Source of the DNA: Youhaiella tibetensis
GTDB lineage: Bacteria > Pseudomonadota > Alphaproteobacteria > Rhizobiales > Devosiaceae
Direction of reading: 5' to 3'
DNA length: 64,000 bases
Assembly: GCF_008000755.1 (NCBI RefSeq)
Contig: NZ_CP041690.1
Location: 1,054,001 to 1,118,000, forward strand
Within the stretch, counting starts at the first letter, position 1. The number at the start of each line of letters is the position of its first letter. Shown here piece by piece: positions 47,919 through 56,490 of the stretch. Both the position numbers and the translations under genes were made by a program. Below the pieces are notes generated by a model, which saw nothing but the letters and a program-made list of their open reading frames with translations, did no database searches and was not told the origin of the DNA.

Positions 47919-48731
47919 ATGACTGCAAATCGACCGCTAAATGACGCCGAAATGGTCGCGGCCCTCGAATGGTATCGCGCCGTAGGCGTGGACCTCGCCG
48001 TTCTTGAGGAGCCTGTCGATCGCTTCGCCGCCTCGCAGATGGCGCGCGCACGCCCCGCGCCGCCGCCGGTCGCTGCCGACCCGGTGCCGGTGGCGCCGCC
48101 CGCTTCGGCGGCGGGTCTGAACGCCGACCCTTCCGAAGCGCGCGGCCTGGCCGCCTCGGCCACCACCCTCGATGAATTGCAGTCCATCCTCTCGGCCTAT
48201 GACGGTTGCGCGCTCAAGCTGCGCGCCACCCAGCTCGTCTTTGCCGACGGCAACCCGGAAGCCGACATCATGTTGATCGGAGAGGCTCCCGGCAGCGAGG
48301 AAGATCGCATCGGCAAGCCTTTCGTCGGCCGCTCCGGCCAACTGCTCGACCGCATGCTCGGTGCAATCGGGCTCGACCGCACCAAGGTCTATATCGCCAA
48401 CACCGTTCCCTGGCGCCCGCCCGGCAACCGCACGCCCACGCCCGAGGAAATTGCGCTCTGCCTGCCGTTTCTTCATCGCCAGATTGAACTTGTCGCGCCC
48501 CGGATCATTGTGACCCTGGGTGGCCCGGCAATGCAGACCGTGTTTCAGACCACGGCCGGCATCCTCAAGTCGCGGGGCCAATGGCGGGAGCTCAGCGTGG
48601 GCAACCACACGGCCATGGCCATTGCCACGCTGCATCCGGCCTACCTCCTGCGCCAGCCGTTGCAGAAGCAGCAGGCGTGGCGTGACATGCTGGCACTCAA
48701 GCAAAAGATCGCGGCAGAAAAGCTGGGCTAA
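47919..48731 (+). CDS. Family-4-like uracil-DNA glycosylase
   Basis: A 270-residue protein that should excise uracil from DNA. The catalytic fold is marked by [44 protein letters not shown] and the HP motif [12 protein letters not shown]. About 75 N-terminal residues are variable and include an Ala/Pro-rich linker (about 45-65). It has only two cysteines (YDGC and EIALC), so the four ligands of the usual family-4 Fe-S cluster are incomplete. It is divergent from ETF-QO. Confidence 0.88.
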   Translation: MTANRPLNDAEMVAALEWYRAVGVDLAVLEEPVDRFAASQMARARPAPPPVAADPVPVAPPASAAGLNADPSEARGLAASATTLDELQSILSAYDGCALKLRATQLVFADGNPEADIMLIGEAPGSEEDRIGKPFVGRSGQLLDRMLGAIGLDRTKVYIANTVPWRPPGNRTPTPEEIALCLPFLHRQIELVAPRIIVTLGGPAMQTVFQTTAGILKSRGQWRELSVGNHTAMAIATLHPAYLLRQPLQKQQAWRDMLALKQKIAAEKLG

Positions 48732-48838
48732 AAGGCGAAACCTGCCCCAATCTTGACGGAGTGTTCACCCAAGGGATGGAACTATCTTCCATACCTGAAC
48801 TGAATCTCTCTCGCGGCTCGGTTTTCAAAAGCGGTTCA

Positions 48839-50107
48839 ATGACTTCCGTCGTCAAGATCTATGCTCTCTTCCTCGGTTCCTGCCTGCTCATGTTCGGCGG
48901 CGGACTTCAGGGGCTCCTGCTCTCGGTGCGCGGCGCGGAGGAGAACTTCTCCCTGCTGGCCTTGGGCCTGATCGGCACCGGCTGGTCGGTCGGCTTTGTC
49001 GCTGGCTCGATTTCCGTGCCGATGCTGGTCAAGCGCGTCGGCCATATCCGCGCCTATTCGGTGATGGCCGTCGTAGGAACGGTCACGATCCTCCTCAATC
49101 TGCTCTGGATCAACGACATCGGCTGGATCGTCCTGCGCGCATTCTCGGGCTTCTGCTTCGCCGGTGCCGCCATGATCGTGGAGAGCTGGCTCAACGAAGT
49201 CGCCGACAACCGCAACCGCGGCACCATCTTTTCGATCTACACCACGCTCAATATGGCGGCCTCGACCCTGGGTCAGCTCGCCATGTCGGTGACTGGCGTC
49301 TCGGGCTACCTGCCCTTCGTGATCGGCGCCATCAGCTTCATTCTCGCCGTCCTGCCGACCGCTCTTACGTCGACGCCCCAGCCCCGTCCGCTGGCGTCCG
49401 CCAAGCTCGACGTGGTGCTGCTCTATAAGACCTCCCCGGTGGCGGTCATCGCGGCGTTCACCCTGGGCATGGCCAACGGCACTTTCGGCACGCTCGCCCC
49501 GGTCTACGGCTACGCCCAGGGCCTCGATGCCGCCGGCATCTCCGTGCTCTTTGCGGTGACGGCCATTCTCGGCGCCAGCGCCCAGATACCCTTCGGCCGC
49601 CTTTCCGACCGCGTCGATCGGCGCCTGGTGATGATCGGCCTGTCGCTCGCAGCGGCCATCACCGGCACGCTCCTGGTGATCATCAATCCGTCGCCCGGCA
49701 TCATCATGTATGTGCTGTTCGGCATCTACGGCTTTGCCGCCAACCCGATCTACGCCATCGCCGTGGCCCACGCGAACGACTTCGCCAAGGATGGCAGCTT
49801 CGCCAAGATCGCCAGCGGCATGCTGCTGATCCTGGGTATCGGCCTGGCTATCGGGCCGGCGGTCGCATCCTTCATCATGAGCAGCTACGGTCCGGTCGGC
49901 CTTTTCATCGTCACCGCGACTTTCCACGGCACCCTTGCAGCGGTCGCCTTCTGGCGCATGAAGATCCGTCCGGTGCGCGATGCCACCGGCCGCATGCGCT
50001 TCCGCCCGATGGAATCGAGCAAGGCGACGCCGGAAACCGTCGTGCTCGATCCGCGTTCGGACCCCGAAGAGGCCGAGCGCGAAAGGGCCTCGACAGCTGC
50101 TGCGTAA
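48839..50107 (+). CDS. MFS transporter (YcaD-like)
   Basis: A 12-helix major facilitator of about 422 residues. The family phrases include MLVKRVGHIRAYS between helices 2 and 3, FCFAGAAMIVESWLNE and FGRLSDRVDRR after helix 8. It resembles the YcaD/YfkF-like exporters; the substrate is unknown. I used the ATG of MTSVVKIYAL, where the hydrophobic part starts; the frame also offers ATG 48776 and GTG 48761, and no ribosome binding site decides. The tail of about 45 residues is acidic/basic. Confidence 0.85.
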   Translation: MTSVVKIYALFLGSCLLMFGGGLQGLLLSVRGAEENFSLLALGLIGTGWSVGFVAGSISVPMLVKRVGHIRAYSVMAVVGTVTILLNLLWINDIGWIVLRAFSGFCFAGAAMIVESWLNEVADNRNRGTIFSIYTTLNMAASTLGQLAMSVTGVSGYLPFVIGAISFILAVLPTALTSTPQPRPLASAKLDVVLLYKTSPVAVIAAFTLGMANGTFGTLAPVYGYAQGLDAAGISVLFAVTAILGASAQIPFGRLSDRVDRRLVMIGLSLAAAITGTLLVIINPSPGIIMYVLFGIYGFAANPIYAIAVAHANDFAKDGSFAKIASGMLLILGIGLAIGPAVASFIMSSYGPVGLFIVTATFHGTLAAVAFWRMKIRPVRDATGRMRFRPMESSKATPETVVLDPRSDPEEAERERASTAAA

Positions 50108-50227
50108 ACCACTACCAAGCGGGCGCTCCAGTCAGCCGTAAGCGTTACCGTCATCCAACGCACCAACCCACGCCCGTGGGCTCCCTCAGGGAGAGGTGCC
50201 CGTTGGCGAAATAGACGGAGATTTCCC

Positions 50228-50464
50228 ATGCGCTTCCGGCGCTTGCCGAAACGCTACGCTGCGGTGGTTACACCGCTGGTGCTTTCCTTGATCATGACAT
50301 TTGTCGTATCGCTAGTTGCGACCCTGCGTTCTGTCGGGGCCTCGCCCGATCTGCTTTCGCTCTGGTTGCAGGCTTGGGCGCTGTCCTGGGCCATCGCTTT
50401 CCCCACGCTGCTTGCGGTGCTTCCGCTTGTGCGGCGGATCGTGATGGCGATCGTGGAAAGCTGA
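50228..50464 (+). CDS. DUF2798 small membrane protein
   Basis: A 78-residue protein with two membrane helices (about 12-32 and 45-68) and a basic N-terminus (MRFRRLPKRY). It matches the DUF2798 pattern (LPLxLSxxMTxxVS...WxxAWxxSWxIAFP). CGGAG lies 5 nt before the ATG. The function is unknown. It lies 48 nt before moaB, possibly co-transcribed. Confidence 0.82.
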   Translation: MRFRRLPKRYAAVVTPLVLSLIMTFVVSLVATLRSVGASPDLLSLWLQAWALSWAIAFPTLLAVLPLVRRIVMAIVES

Positions 50465-50512
50465 ATCATACCGGCAGCCCCCAGGGGCTGCCGCAACCAC
50501 CAGGAGCATACG

Positions 50513-51073
50513 ATGTTCAAGTCAGAGCGCGACGACAAGAAACCCTTCGTTCCGCTGTCCTTTTTCGTCATCGCGGTATCCGACACCCGCACCCTCGAGA
50601 CCGACACCAGCGGCGCTCTGCTCAAGGAAATGATCGAGGCCGACGGCCACCACGTCTTTGACCGCACCGTGGTGCCCGACGTCGTCCACCAGCTGCGCGC
50701 CCGCGTTCAGGGCGTGGCGGCCGATACGCATATCGACGTCATCATCACTACGGGCGGCACCGGCTTTACCGGCCGCGACGTGACCCCCGAAGCCATTGAG
50801 CCGCTGTTCGACAAGCGCATGGATGGGTTCTCGGTGCTCTTCCACCAATTGTCGGCTCAGAACATCGGCACCTCGACCATCCAGTCGCGTGCGACGGCCG
50901 GTCTCATCGGCAAGACCTTCGTCTTCTGCCTGCCGGGTTCGAAGGGTGCCGTGCGCGATGCCTGGACCGGCATCCTGCGCCACCAGTTCGACTACCGGAC
51001 CAAGCCCTGCAATTTCGTGGAGATCATGCCGCGCCTGCAGGAGCACCTGCAAAGGCTCGAGGTCGAGCAATAA
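50513..51073 (+). CDS. moaB: Molybdenum cofactor biosynthesis protein MoaB
   Basis: A MogA/MoaB-family protein of 186 residues. The family phrases [32 protein letters not shown] and [12 protein letters not shown] are all present. It probably adenylylates molybdopterin, as MogA does. Its place here, 47 kb from moaA, shows cofactor genes are scattered. AGGAG is 7 nt upstream. Confidence 0.94.
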   Translation: MFKSERDDKKPFVPLSFFVIAVSDTRTLETDTSGALLKEMIEADGHHVFDRTVVPDVVHQLRARVQGVAADTHIDVIITTGGTGFTGRDVTPEAIEPLFDKRMDGFSVLFHQLSAQNIGTSTIQSRATAGLIGKTFVFCLPGSKGAVRDAWTGILRHQFDYRTKPCNFVEIMPRLQEHLQRLEVEQ

Positions 51074-51089
51074 GGGTATCGTTCCCGGC

Positions 51090-51119
51090 GCGGCGCGGAG
51101 GCAGTTCCCTGCGCGCCGC
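51090..51119. terminator. Possible bidirectional hairpin between moaB and polyprenyl synthase
   Basis: GCGGCGCG (51090-51097) pairs with CGCGCCGC (51112-51119), a perfect 8-bp GC stem between convergent genes. No T tract on either strand, so terminator function is uncertain. Confidence 0.4.
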
Positions 51120-52138
51120 TAGAATGCCCGCGCGACGCTGAACTCGGCGACATCGCCCAGGAGCGTCCGCATCTCCGAAGACGGCAATGCCCTGAGGGCC
51201 TCGCGTGCTGCCCGCGCGTGGGCGTGCGCCTTCTCGACCGTGCGGTTGAGCGTGTCGTATTTTTCGAGGATCGAAACGACCCGCGCCACCGTCTCGTCGG
51301 GTACCTCGACATTGCCGAGCGCGCCTTCGATCAGGGACCGTTCAGCCGGCGTGGCATCGGCCAGAGCCAGGATGATCGGCAGCGTCATCTTGCCTTCGCG
51401 CAGGTCATCACCGGTGTTCTTGCCCAGCGTGCCGCTTTCGCCGCGATAGTCGAGAACGTCGTCGACGAGCTGGAACGCATTGCCCAGCTCGACCCCGTAG
51501 GTGCGCAGGGCTTCGCGGCCGGCCGCATCGGCGCCGCCCACCATGGCGCCAACTTCGGCCGCCGCCTCGAAAAGCGTAGCGGTCTTGGCGTGGATGACCT
51601 GGTCGTATTCGGAAGCCGTGGTCGAAAGATCGCGCGTCTTGGCGAGCTGGAACACTTCCCCCTCGGCCATGGTCGCTGCGGCCTTGGCCAGCACGCCCAG
51701 CGCTTCCACGTCCCGGGTCTCTACCATCATCATGAAGGCCTGGCCGAGCAGGAAGTCCCCTACCAGCACGCTCGCCTGGTTGCCCCAGATGATACGGGCA
51801 GCCGGGCGTCCGCGGCGCAGGTCGCTCTCGTCCACAACATCGTCGTGGAGGAGGGTCGCATTGTGCATGAATTCGACGGCTGCCGCGAAATTGACATGGG
51901 CGCCGTTGGATTTCCCGAACAGCAGCGCTGCCGCCACGGTCAGCATCGGCCGCAGGCGCTTGCCGCCCGCTTCGATGAGGTAGCGGGCCAGTTCGGGAAC
52001 CATATCCACATGCGAATCGGCGCGCGCCAGGATAAGCGCGTTCACCTTGTTCATTTCCGCTTGCGTTGCGGTCAGCAGGCGGTCCATCGCGGAGGGACCG
52101 GCCAGTTCGTTTTCTGCTGTCGCCGACAAGGCCATCAT
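51119..52138 (-). CDS. Polyprenyl diphosphate synthase (ubiquinone side chain)
   Basis: A trans-prenyltransferase of 339 residues. The first Asp-rich motif is LLHDDVVDESDLRRG (Asp99, 100, 103), and the second is LVDDVLDYRG at about 225-232. It probably makes the octa- or decaprenyl tail used by UbiA (5352-6272). Chain length cannot be read from the sequence alone. It is divergent from the methyltransferase gene. Confidence 0.94.
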   Translation of the reverse strand: MMALSATAENELAGPSAMDRLLTATQAEMNKVNALILARADSHVDMVPELARYLIEAGGKRLRPMLTVAAALLFGKSNGAHVNFAAAVEFMHNATLLHDDVVDESDLRRGRPAARIIWGNQASVLVGDFLLGQAFMMMVETRDVEALGVLAKAAATMAEGEVFQLAKTRDLSTTASEYDQVIHAKTATLFEAAAEVGAMVGGADAAGREALRTYGVELGNAFQLVDDVLDYRGESGTLGKNTGDDLREGKMTLPIILALADATPAERSLIEGALGNVEVPDETVARVVSILEKYDTLNRTVEKAHAHARAAREALRALPSSEMRTLLGDVAEFSVARAF

Positions 52139-52238
52139 TTACTCGCGTTTGCCGTGAGCCCGGCGGAATGTCGTTGAGCCGGGGCGGACGCGTTATATGC
52201 TTGGCGCGAACCAAGTAAAACCCCGCCCGCAGGGTGCG

Positions 52239-53024
52239 ATGTCCCTAGACCAGCCTAACGACTTTGTAAAACACCAAACGCCGACGCGCGATGCCTTTTT
52301 GGGCGGGCGGCTGATTGTGTCGCAACCTGGCCACGGTTTTCGTGCAGGCCTCGATTCGGTGATTCTGGGCGCCTCGGTCTCCGTGGAGAGCAAGACGCTG
52401 CTCGATCTGGGCACCGGCTCCGGCGTTGCCGGTCTCGTGGCGCTGGCTAATATCCCCGCGCTTTCAGGCATCCTGGTGGACAGGGACCCAGAGGCGCTGG
52501 CGCTGGCGCGCCTCAATATCGAAGAGAACGACATAGGTGCCCGCGCAACGGCGCTCGAGCTCGATGTTGCCGCCAAGGGCAGCGTCCGCAAGGCCGCCGG
52601 ACTGCCGGCCGAGCACTTCACCACCGTCATTGCCAATCCTCCCTTTTTCGAGCGGGAGGCAGGTACGCTTGCTAACCATCAGGGCAGGGCGTCCGCCCGG
52701 CACATGGCCTGGGAAGAGCTCGACCTATGGGTCAAGGCCGCCGCGACCCACGCCACTCCCGGCGGCGAGATCATCTTCGTGCATGTCGCCCAGGCCTTGC
52801 CGCACCTGCTCGCAGCCTTCGAGTCCCGCTTCGGCGCCCTTACCATCTTGCCGCTGTCTCCCCGCAAGGGACAGGAATCCACGCGCGTCCTCATCCGCGG
52901 CATCAAGGGCTCCCGGGCCCCGCTGCGCCTCCTGAGCGCGCGTGCCCTCCACGAAGATGCCGGTCGCGGCTTCTCGCGCGAGTTCGAGGCCATCTTCCGC
53001 GGCACTGGACGGTTGGTCTGGTAA
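52239..53024 (+). CDS. tRNA1(Val) N6-methyltransferase-like protein (TrmN6 family)
   Basis: A 261-residue class I SAM methyltransferase. The order of motifs is RAGLDSVILGA, SAM loop LLDLGTGSGVAGL (about 57-69), an acidic strand end (VDRDPEAL) and NPPFF (about 141-145), the N6-adenine catalytic motif. It resembles YfiC/TrmN6. The start is ATG 52239 (MSLDQPNDFV); an upstream ATG at 52197 is possible but adds an unconserved 14 residues. Confidence 0.86.
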   Translation: MSLDQPNDFVKHQTPTRDAFLGGRLIVSQPGHGFRAGLDSVILGASVSVESKTLLDLGTGSGVAGLVALANIPALSGILVDRDPEALALARLNIEENDIGARATALELDVAAKGSVRKAAGLPAEHFTTVIANPPFFEREAGTLANHQGRASARHMAWEELDLWVKAAATHATPGGEIIFVHVAQALPHLLAAFESRFGALTILPLSPRKGQESTRVLIRGIKGSRAPLRLLSARALHEDAGRGFSREFEAIFRGTGRLVW

Positions 53025-53073
53025 TTGGCAGGCTTGCCGCTTACATGACCGGCTGAAACGGTCGGGGGAACCC

Positions 53074-53919
53074 ATGGCAGGACGAATTCGCAGCTGGATC
53101 GGCAAGCTCTTCGGGCACGGGGCAACCGTGATCCCCGTGGTGCGCCTGCAGGGCGTCATCGCCGCCGACACCCGTCCGGGCCGTCTCAACATCGCCGGCG
53201 TCGCCCCGCTCCTCAAGCGGGCGTTCGACATGAAGGCGGCGCCCGTAGTCGCTATCATCGTCAATTCGCCCGGCGGTTCGGCCGTGCAGTCTCGCCTGAT
53301 CTCCAAGCGCATCCGCGACCTTGCCGAGGAAACCGGCAAGAAGGTTATCGTCTTCGTCGAGGATGCCGCGGCCTCCGGTGGCTATTTCATCGCCGTGGGC
53401 GCGGACGAGATCATCGCCGACCCGTCTTCCATCGTCGGTTCGATCGGCGTCATCTCCGCCGGCTTCGGCTTCGTCGAGGCCATCGAAAAGCTCGGCGTCA
53501 CACGCCGCGTCTATACGGCCGGCAAGAACAAATCGACGCTCGACCCCTTCCTCCCCGAGAAGCGCGAAGATGTCGACCGCCTCAATGCCTTCGCCCTCGA
53601 TGTCCATCACGTTTTCATCGACCACGTGAAGACGCGCCGCGCCGGCAAGCTCACCGCCCCGGACGACGAATTGTTCACCGGCCAGTGGTGGAGCGCGCTG
53701 AGCGGCTTGCGGCTGGGCCTCATCGATGGCCTGGGCGACATTCACCAGACGCTGCGCGAACGCTATGGCGCCGATGTTCAGCTCAAGGCCATCGAGCCCA
53801 AGCGCCCCCTTTTCGCGCTGCCGCGCTTCGGCCTGAGCGCCGCCGCGGCAGGCTCTGCAACCGGCGAAGTTCTTGCCTCGATCGAGGATCGCGCCCTGTG
53901 GTCGAGGTTCGGGCTGTGA
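53074..53919 (+). CDS. S49 family signal-peptide-peptidase-like protease (SppA/SohB)
   Basis: A 281-residue serine protease with a Ser/Lys dyad. Ser101 lies in EDAAASGGYFIA, and Lys153 in AGKNKSTLDPF. NSPGGSA at 64-70 fits the substrate-binding loop. There is no clear N-terminal membrane helix, so it may be peripheral or rely on a partner. It overlaps the next, small membrane protein by 4 nt (GTGA), suggesting joint function. Confidence 0.92.
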   Translation: MAGRIRSWIGKLFGHGATVIPVVRLQGVIAADTRPGRLNIAGVAPLLKRAFDMKAAPVVAIIVNSPGGSAVQSRLISKRIRDLAEETGKKVIVFVEDAAASGGYFIAVGADEIIADPSSIVGSIGVISAGFGFVEAIEKLGVTRRVYTAGKNKSTLDPFLPEKREDVDRLNAFALDVHHVFIDHVKTRRAGKLTAPDDELFTGQWWSALSGLRLGLIDGLGDIHQTLRERYGADVQLKAIEPKRPLFALPRFGLSAAAAGSATGEVLASIEDRALWSRFGL

Positions 53920-54152
53920 CGGCAATCGCACTGCGCCTCGCCATCTATGTCATCATCGTCGCCGCGGTCTATTTCGGCATCCGCAAGATCTGGCGCGACT
54001 GGAAGAGCCAGTTCCGCAATCTCGACCGCGAGCAGCATGAGCGCGACCTGCGCGAGCGCGACCGCCCCGATGTGATCACCCTCAAGCGCGACGGCGACGG
54101 CGTATTCCGCCCGAATGGCAAAGACGACGATCAGGCAGGCCCACGCGCTTGA
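53916..54152 (+). CDS. Small single-helix membrane protein
   Basis: A 78-residue protein that starts GTG inside the protease stop. One N-terminal membrane helix (about 4-21) is followed by a strongly charged, helical cytoplasmic part (DREQHERDLRERDRPD). I know no named family. Similar small proteins follow the S49 gene in other Hyphomicrobiales by memory only. It could anchor or regulate the protease, which lacks its own helix. Confidence 0.75.
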   Translation: MTAIALRLAIYVIIVAAVYFGIRKIWRDWKSQFRNLDREQHERDLRERDRPDVITLKRDGDGVFRPNGKDDDQAGPRA

Positions 54153-54210
54153 CCACCCGGATGCGGCCCACTAGTTTCGCCGCGCTTTCTCCAGCCGGAC
54201 CTTTCGCGCG

Positions 54211-55137
54211 ATGACCGACGCCCTGCCTGCCAACATGGACCCTAAACGCTCGTTCCAGGGGCTGATCCTGACGTTGCAGCGCTATTGGGCCGAACAGGGT
54301 TGCGTCATTCTCCAGCCATACGACATGCCCATGGGCGCTGGTACCTCCCACACCGCCACAGTGCTGCGCGCGCTCGGCCCCAAGCACTGGAACGCCGCTT
54401 ACGTGCAGCCCTCGCGCCGCCCCAAGGATGGCCGCTATGGCGAGAACCCCAATCGGCTCCAGCACTATTACCAGTTCCAGGTGATCCTCAAGCCGTCGCC
54501 CGACAACATTCAGCAGCTCTACCTGGATTCCCTGGCCGCCATTGGCCTGGATTCCTCGCTCCACGACATCCGCTTCGTCGAGGACGACTGGGAGAACCCG
54601 ACGCTGGGCGCCTGGGGCCTCGGCTGGGAGTGCTGGTGTGACGGCATGGAAGTGAGCCAGTTCACCTACTTCCAGCAGGTCGCCGGCTTCGAATGCTCGC
54701 CGGTCTCGGGCGAGATCACCTATGGCCTTGAGCGTCTCGCCATGTACGTGCAGGGCGTCGAGAACGTCTACGATCTCAACTTCAACGGCGGTAACGGCAA
54801 CAGCAAGGTTACCTATGGCGACGTTTTCCTGCAGAACGAGCAGGAATTCTCCAAGTACAATTTCGAGGCTGCCGACACCGACATGCTGTTCCAGCATTTC
54901 GCCGACGCCGAGAAGGAATGCCGCGCCCTGCTCGAAAAGGGCCAGGATGGCGACCGCCACACCCTTGCCGTTCCCGCCTACGAGCAGGTCCTCAAGGCCG
55001 CGCACAATTTCAACCTTCTCGACGCGCGCGGCGTGATCTCCGTGACCGAACGCCAGAGCTACATCCTGCGCATCCGCGAACTCGCCAAGGCCTGCGGCGG
55101 TGCCTGGCTGCAGACCGTCAACGGCGGCGCTGCCTGA
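54211..55137 (+). CDS. glyQ: Glycyl-tRNA synthetase alpha subunit
   Basis: The catalytic subunit of the alpha2beta2 GlyRS, 308 residues. The start [26 protein letters not shown] and motif region VLQPYDM-like ([21 protein letters not shown]) are typical; the last helix has ITERQ-like [16 protein letters not shown]. The partner glyS lies 3.9 kb downstream, separated by seven other genes. Confidence 0.97.
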   Translation: MTDALPANMDPKRSFQGLILTLQRYWAEQGCVILQPYDMPMGAGTSHTATVLRALGPKHWNAAYVQPSRRPKDGRYGENPNRLQHYYQFQVILKPSPDNIQQLYLDSLAAIGLDSSLHDIRFVEDDWENPTLGAWGLGWECWCDGMEVSQFTYFQQVAGFECSPVSGEITYGLERLAMYVQGVENVYDLNFNGGNGNSKVTYGDVFLQNEQEFSKYNFEAADTDMLFQHFADAEKECRALLEKGQDGDRHTLAVPAYEQVLKAAHNFNLLDARGVISVTERQSYILRIRELAKACGGAWLQTVNGGAA

Positions 55138-55187
55138 GGGAGAAATCCCAATATCGACGTGGGGCACGGGTGCATAGGCTGCTTCCC

Positions 55188-55409
55188 ATGCACCTGGTCC
55201 GAAACGAGCAGATCAAGTTGACGGGAGCCTACCTGAACGGCGCGGCTCTCGCCTTCCTGGCTGTCGGAGTTCTCGCGCCGGTGGTGGCGCTTGTTTCTCA
55301 GCGTCTGGATCAGCCTTGGCTGGTTGCTGCTATCGTACCGGGTTGTATGGCCGTCAGCGTCGCCTTACATTTGTTGGCGCGGTGGTTTCTGGAAGGGCTG
55401 GAAGAATGA
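55188..55409 (+). CDS. Small membrane protein, two helices
   Basis: A 73-residue hydrophobic protein: helix about 14-35, a short loop, helix about 43-66, ending in ARWFLEGLEE. No family recognised. Its stop overlaps the next start (ATGA), so the pair should be coupled. It has only a weak upstream ribosome binding site. Confidence 0.6.
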   Translation: MHLVRNEQIKLTGAYLNGAALAFLAVGVLAPVVALVSQRLDQPWLVAAIVPGCMAVSVALHLLARWFLEGLEE

Positions 55410-55549
55410 GCACGCTCGATTTCCTGGTCATCTTTAGCATCGCGCCCCTCTGCGTTTTTCTGTTCGCGTTCGTCATGCTTTACGCGACCCGGCATCAGCG
55501 CGAGGAGTCGCGGCGCCACCGCCGCCTGCGCGAGCGCGCTGCTGAATAG
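55406..55549 (+). CDS. Small membrane protein, one helix
   Basis: A 47-residue protein with a hydrophobic N-terminal helix (about 4-27) and an Arg-rich tail (TRHQREESRRHRRLRERAAE). It overlaps the preceding gene by 4 nt. GAAGGGCTGG lies just upstream. Function unknown; with its partner it may form a small membrane complex. Confidence 0.6.
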   Translation: MSTLDFLVIFSIAPLCVFLFAFVMLYATRHQREESRRHRRLRERAAE

Positions 55550-55611
55550 CCGGACTTCACTTCGGGGCTTCGGTCCCCTATCTGTCTCCTGTCAAGAACC
55601 GGAGATTTCTC

Positions 55612-55809
55612 ATGAAAATCAAACTGACACGAAAACAGGCGGCGCCGCCCAATCTGGCGGCAAAGGCGCTGGCCGAGGCGCAATATCGACCCAAGGTCGA
55701 GAAGAACCCGAAGGCCTATAGCCGCAAGCAGAAGCATCCAAAGGGGAGTTTGATGGTCGATCAGCTCCCCTTTTCCGTGCCCGGGAGCGAGGAAGAGGGC
55801 AATACCTGA
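55612..55809 (+). CDS. ArfA-like alternative ribosome-rescue factor (candidate)
   Basis: A 65-residue basic protein. The central part (about 16-45, AKALAEAQYRPKVEKNPKAY then SRKQKHPKG) follows the pattern of E. coli ArfA (A-x-x-x-L...FR-x-RVE-K-x-x-K...Y-x-RK-x-KH). ArfA recruits RF2 to ribosomes stalled without a stop codon. As in enterobacterial arfA, a hairpin lies in the 3' coding region. A second, larger stem includes the stop codon. RNA from this gene would therefore often lack a stop, giving a product of about 53-55 residues. CGGAGA is 9 nt upstream. The similarity is short, so the function is inferred. Confidence 0.68.
   Translation: MKIKLTRKQAAPPNLAAKALAEAQYRPKVEKNPKAYSRKQKHPKGSLMVDQLPFSVPGSEEEGNT
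55741..55776 (+). terminator. Terminator-like hairpin inside the ArfA-like gene
   Basis: AAGGGGAG (55741-55748) and TTGAT (55750-55754) pair with ATCAG (55760-55764) and CTCCCCTT (55765-55772), with one bulged T and a GGTCG loop. TTTTCC follows; the T tract is short. Termination here would leave an mRNA ending at about codon 54, in frame and without a stop. Confidence 0.65.
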
Positions 55810-55851
55810 GCAAAGTGCCTGTGCGCACAGTGCTTTGCTCAGGTATTGCCC
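55797..55851 (+). repeat. Perfect 19-bp stem spanning the ArfA-like stop codon
   Basis: Bases 55797-55815 are the exact reverse complement of 55833-55851. The apical part contains CTGTGCGCACAG, itself a palindrome (55819-55830). The TGA stop (55807-55809) is within the 5' arm. No T tract follows, so a terminator is less likely than a double-strand RNA structure suited to RNase III. Confidence 0.9.
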
Positions 55852-55915
55852 TGTTGAAGTCCGCTTCCCGCAATGCCACTCTTCCCCGGCCGATTTCGGC
55901 GCTTAGGGGATCGTC

Positions 55916-56473
55916 ATGACCGGCTTGATCATTCTGCTCATAATCGTGGCCGTGCTCGGCTACGCCGTCTACCTCTACAACAGCCTGGTGCGGAACCGGC
56001 AGCTCACGCAGGAGGGCTGGTCCGGCATCGACGTGCAGCTCAAGCGCCGCGCCGATCTCATTCCCAACCTGCTCGAAACCGTCAAAGGCTACATGACCCA
56101 CGAGCGCGAGACGCTCGAAGCGGTCACAAATGCCCGGGCCGCCGCCCAGGCCGGCGCCAATGCTCCTCCTGAGGAGCGCGCCAAGCTTGAAGGCGCGTTG
56201 ACCGGCGCTCTGGGGCGTCTCCTGGCCGTCGCCGAGGCCTATCCCGACCTCAAGGCCAACACCACGTTCCTCGATTTCCAGCAGGCGCTCCAGGGTGTCG
56301 AGGACGAGATCCAGCTCGCGCGACGCTATTACAACGGGGCGGTTCGCAATCTCAACGTGGCCGTAGAATCTTTCCCCTCCGCCATCATCGCCAACATGTT
56401 CAAGTTCACCAAGGCGGAGTATTTCGAGCTCGAAAACGCCGCCGATCGCGCCGTACCCACCGTCAAGTTCTAG
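55916..56473 (+). CDS. LemA family protein
   Basis: A 185-residue protein with an N-terminal membrane helix (about 3-22) and a long helical domain. The family phrases NSLVRNRQLTQEGWSGIDVQLKRR and LIPNLLETVKGY are present. LemA proteins are membrane-anchored helical bundles of unclear function. It is 17 nt upstream of the DUF2207 gene, a frequent pairing. Confidence 0.94.
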   Translation: MTGLIILLIIVAVLGYAVYLYNSLVRNRQLTQEGWSGIDVQLKRRADLIPNLLETVKGYMTHERETLEAVTNARAAAQAGANAPPEERAKLEGALTGALGRLLAVAEAYPDLKANTTFLDFQQALQGVEDEIQLARRYYNGAVRNLNVAVESFPSAIIANMFKFTKAEYFELENAADRAVPTVKF

Positions 56474-56490
56474 CCTCGGGGGCGCAGCGG

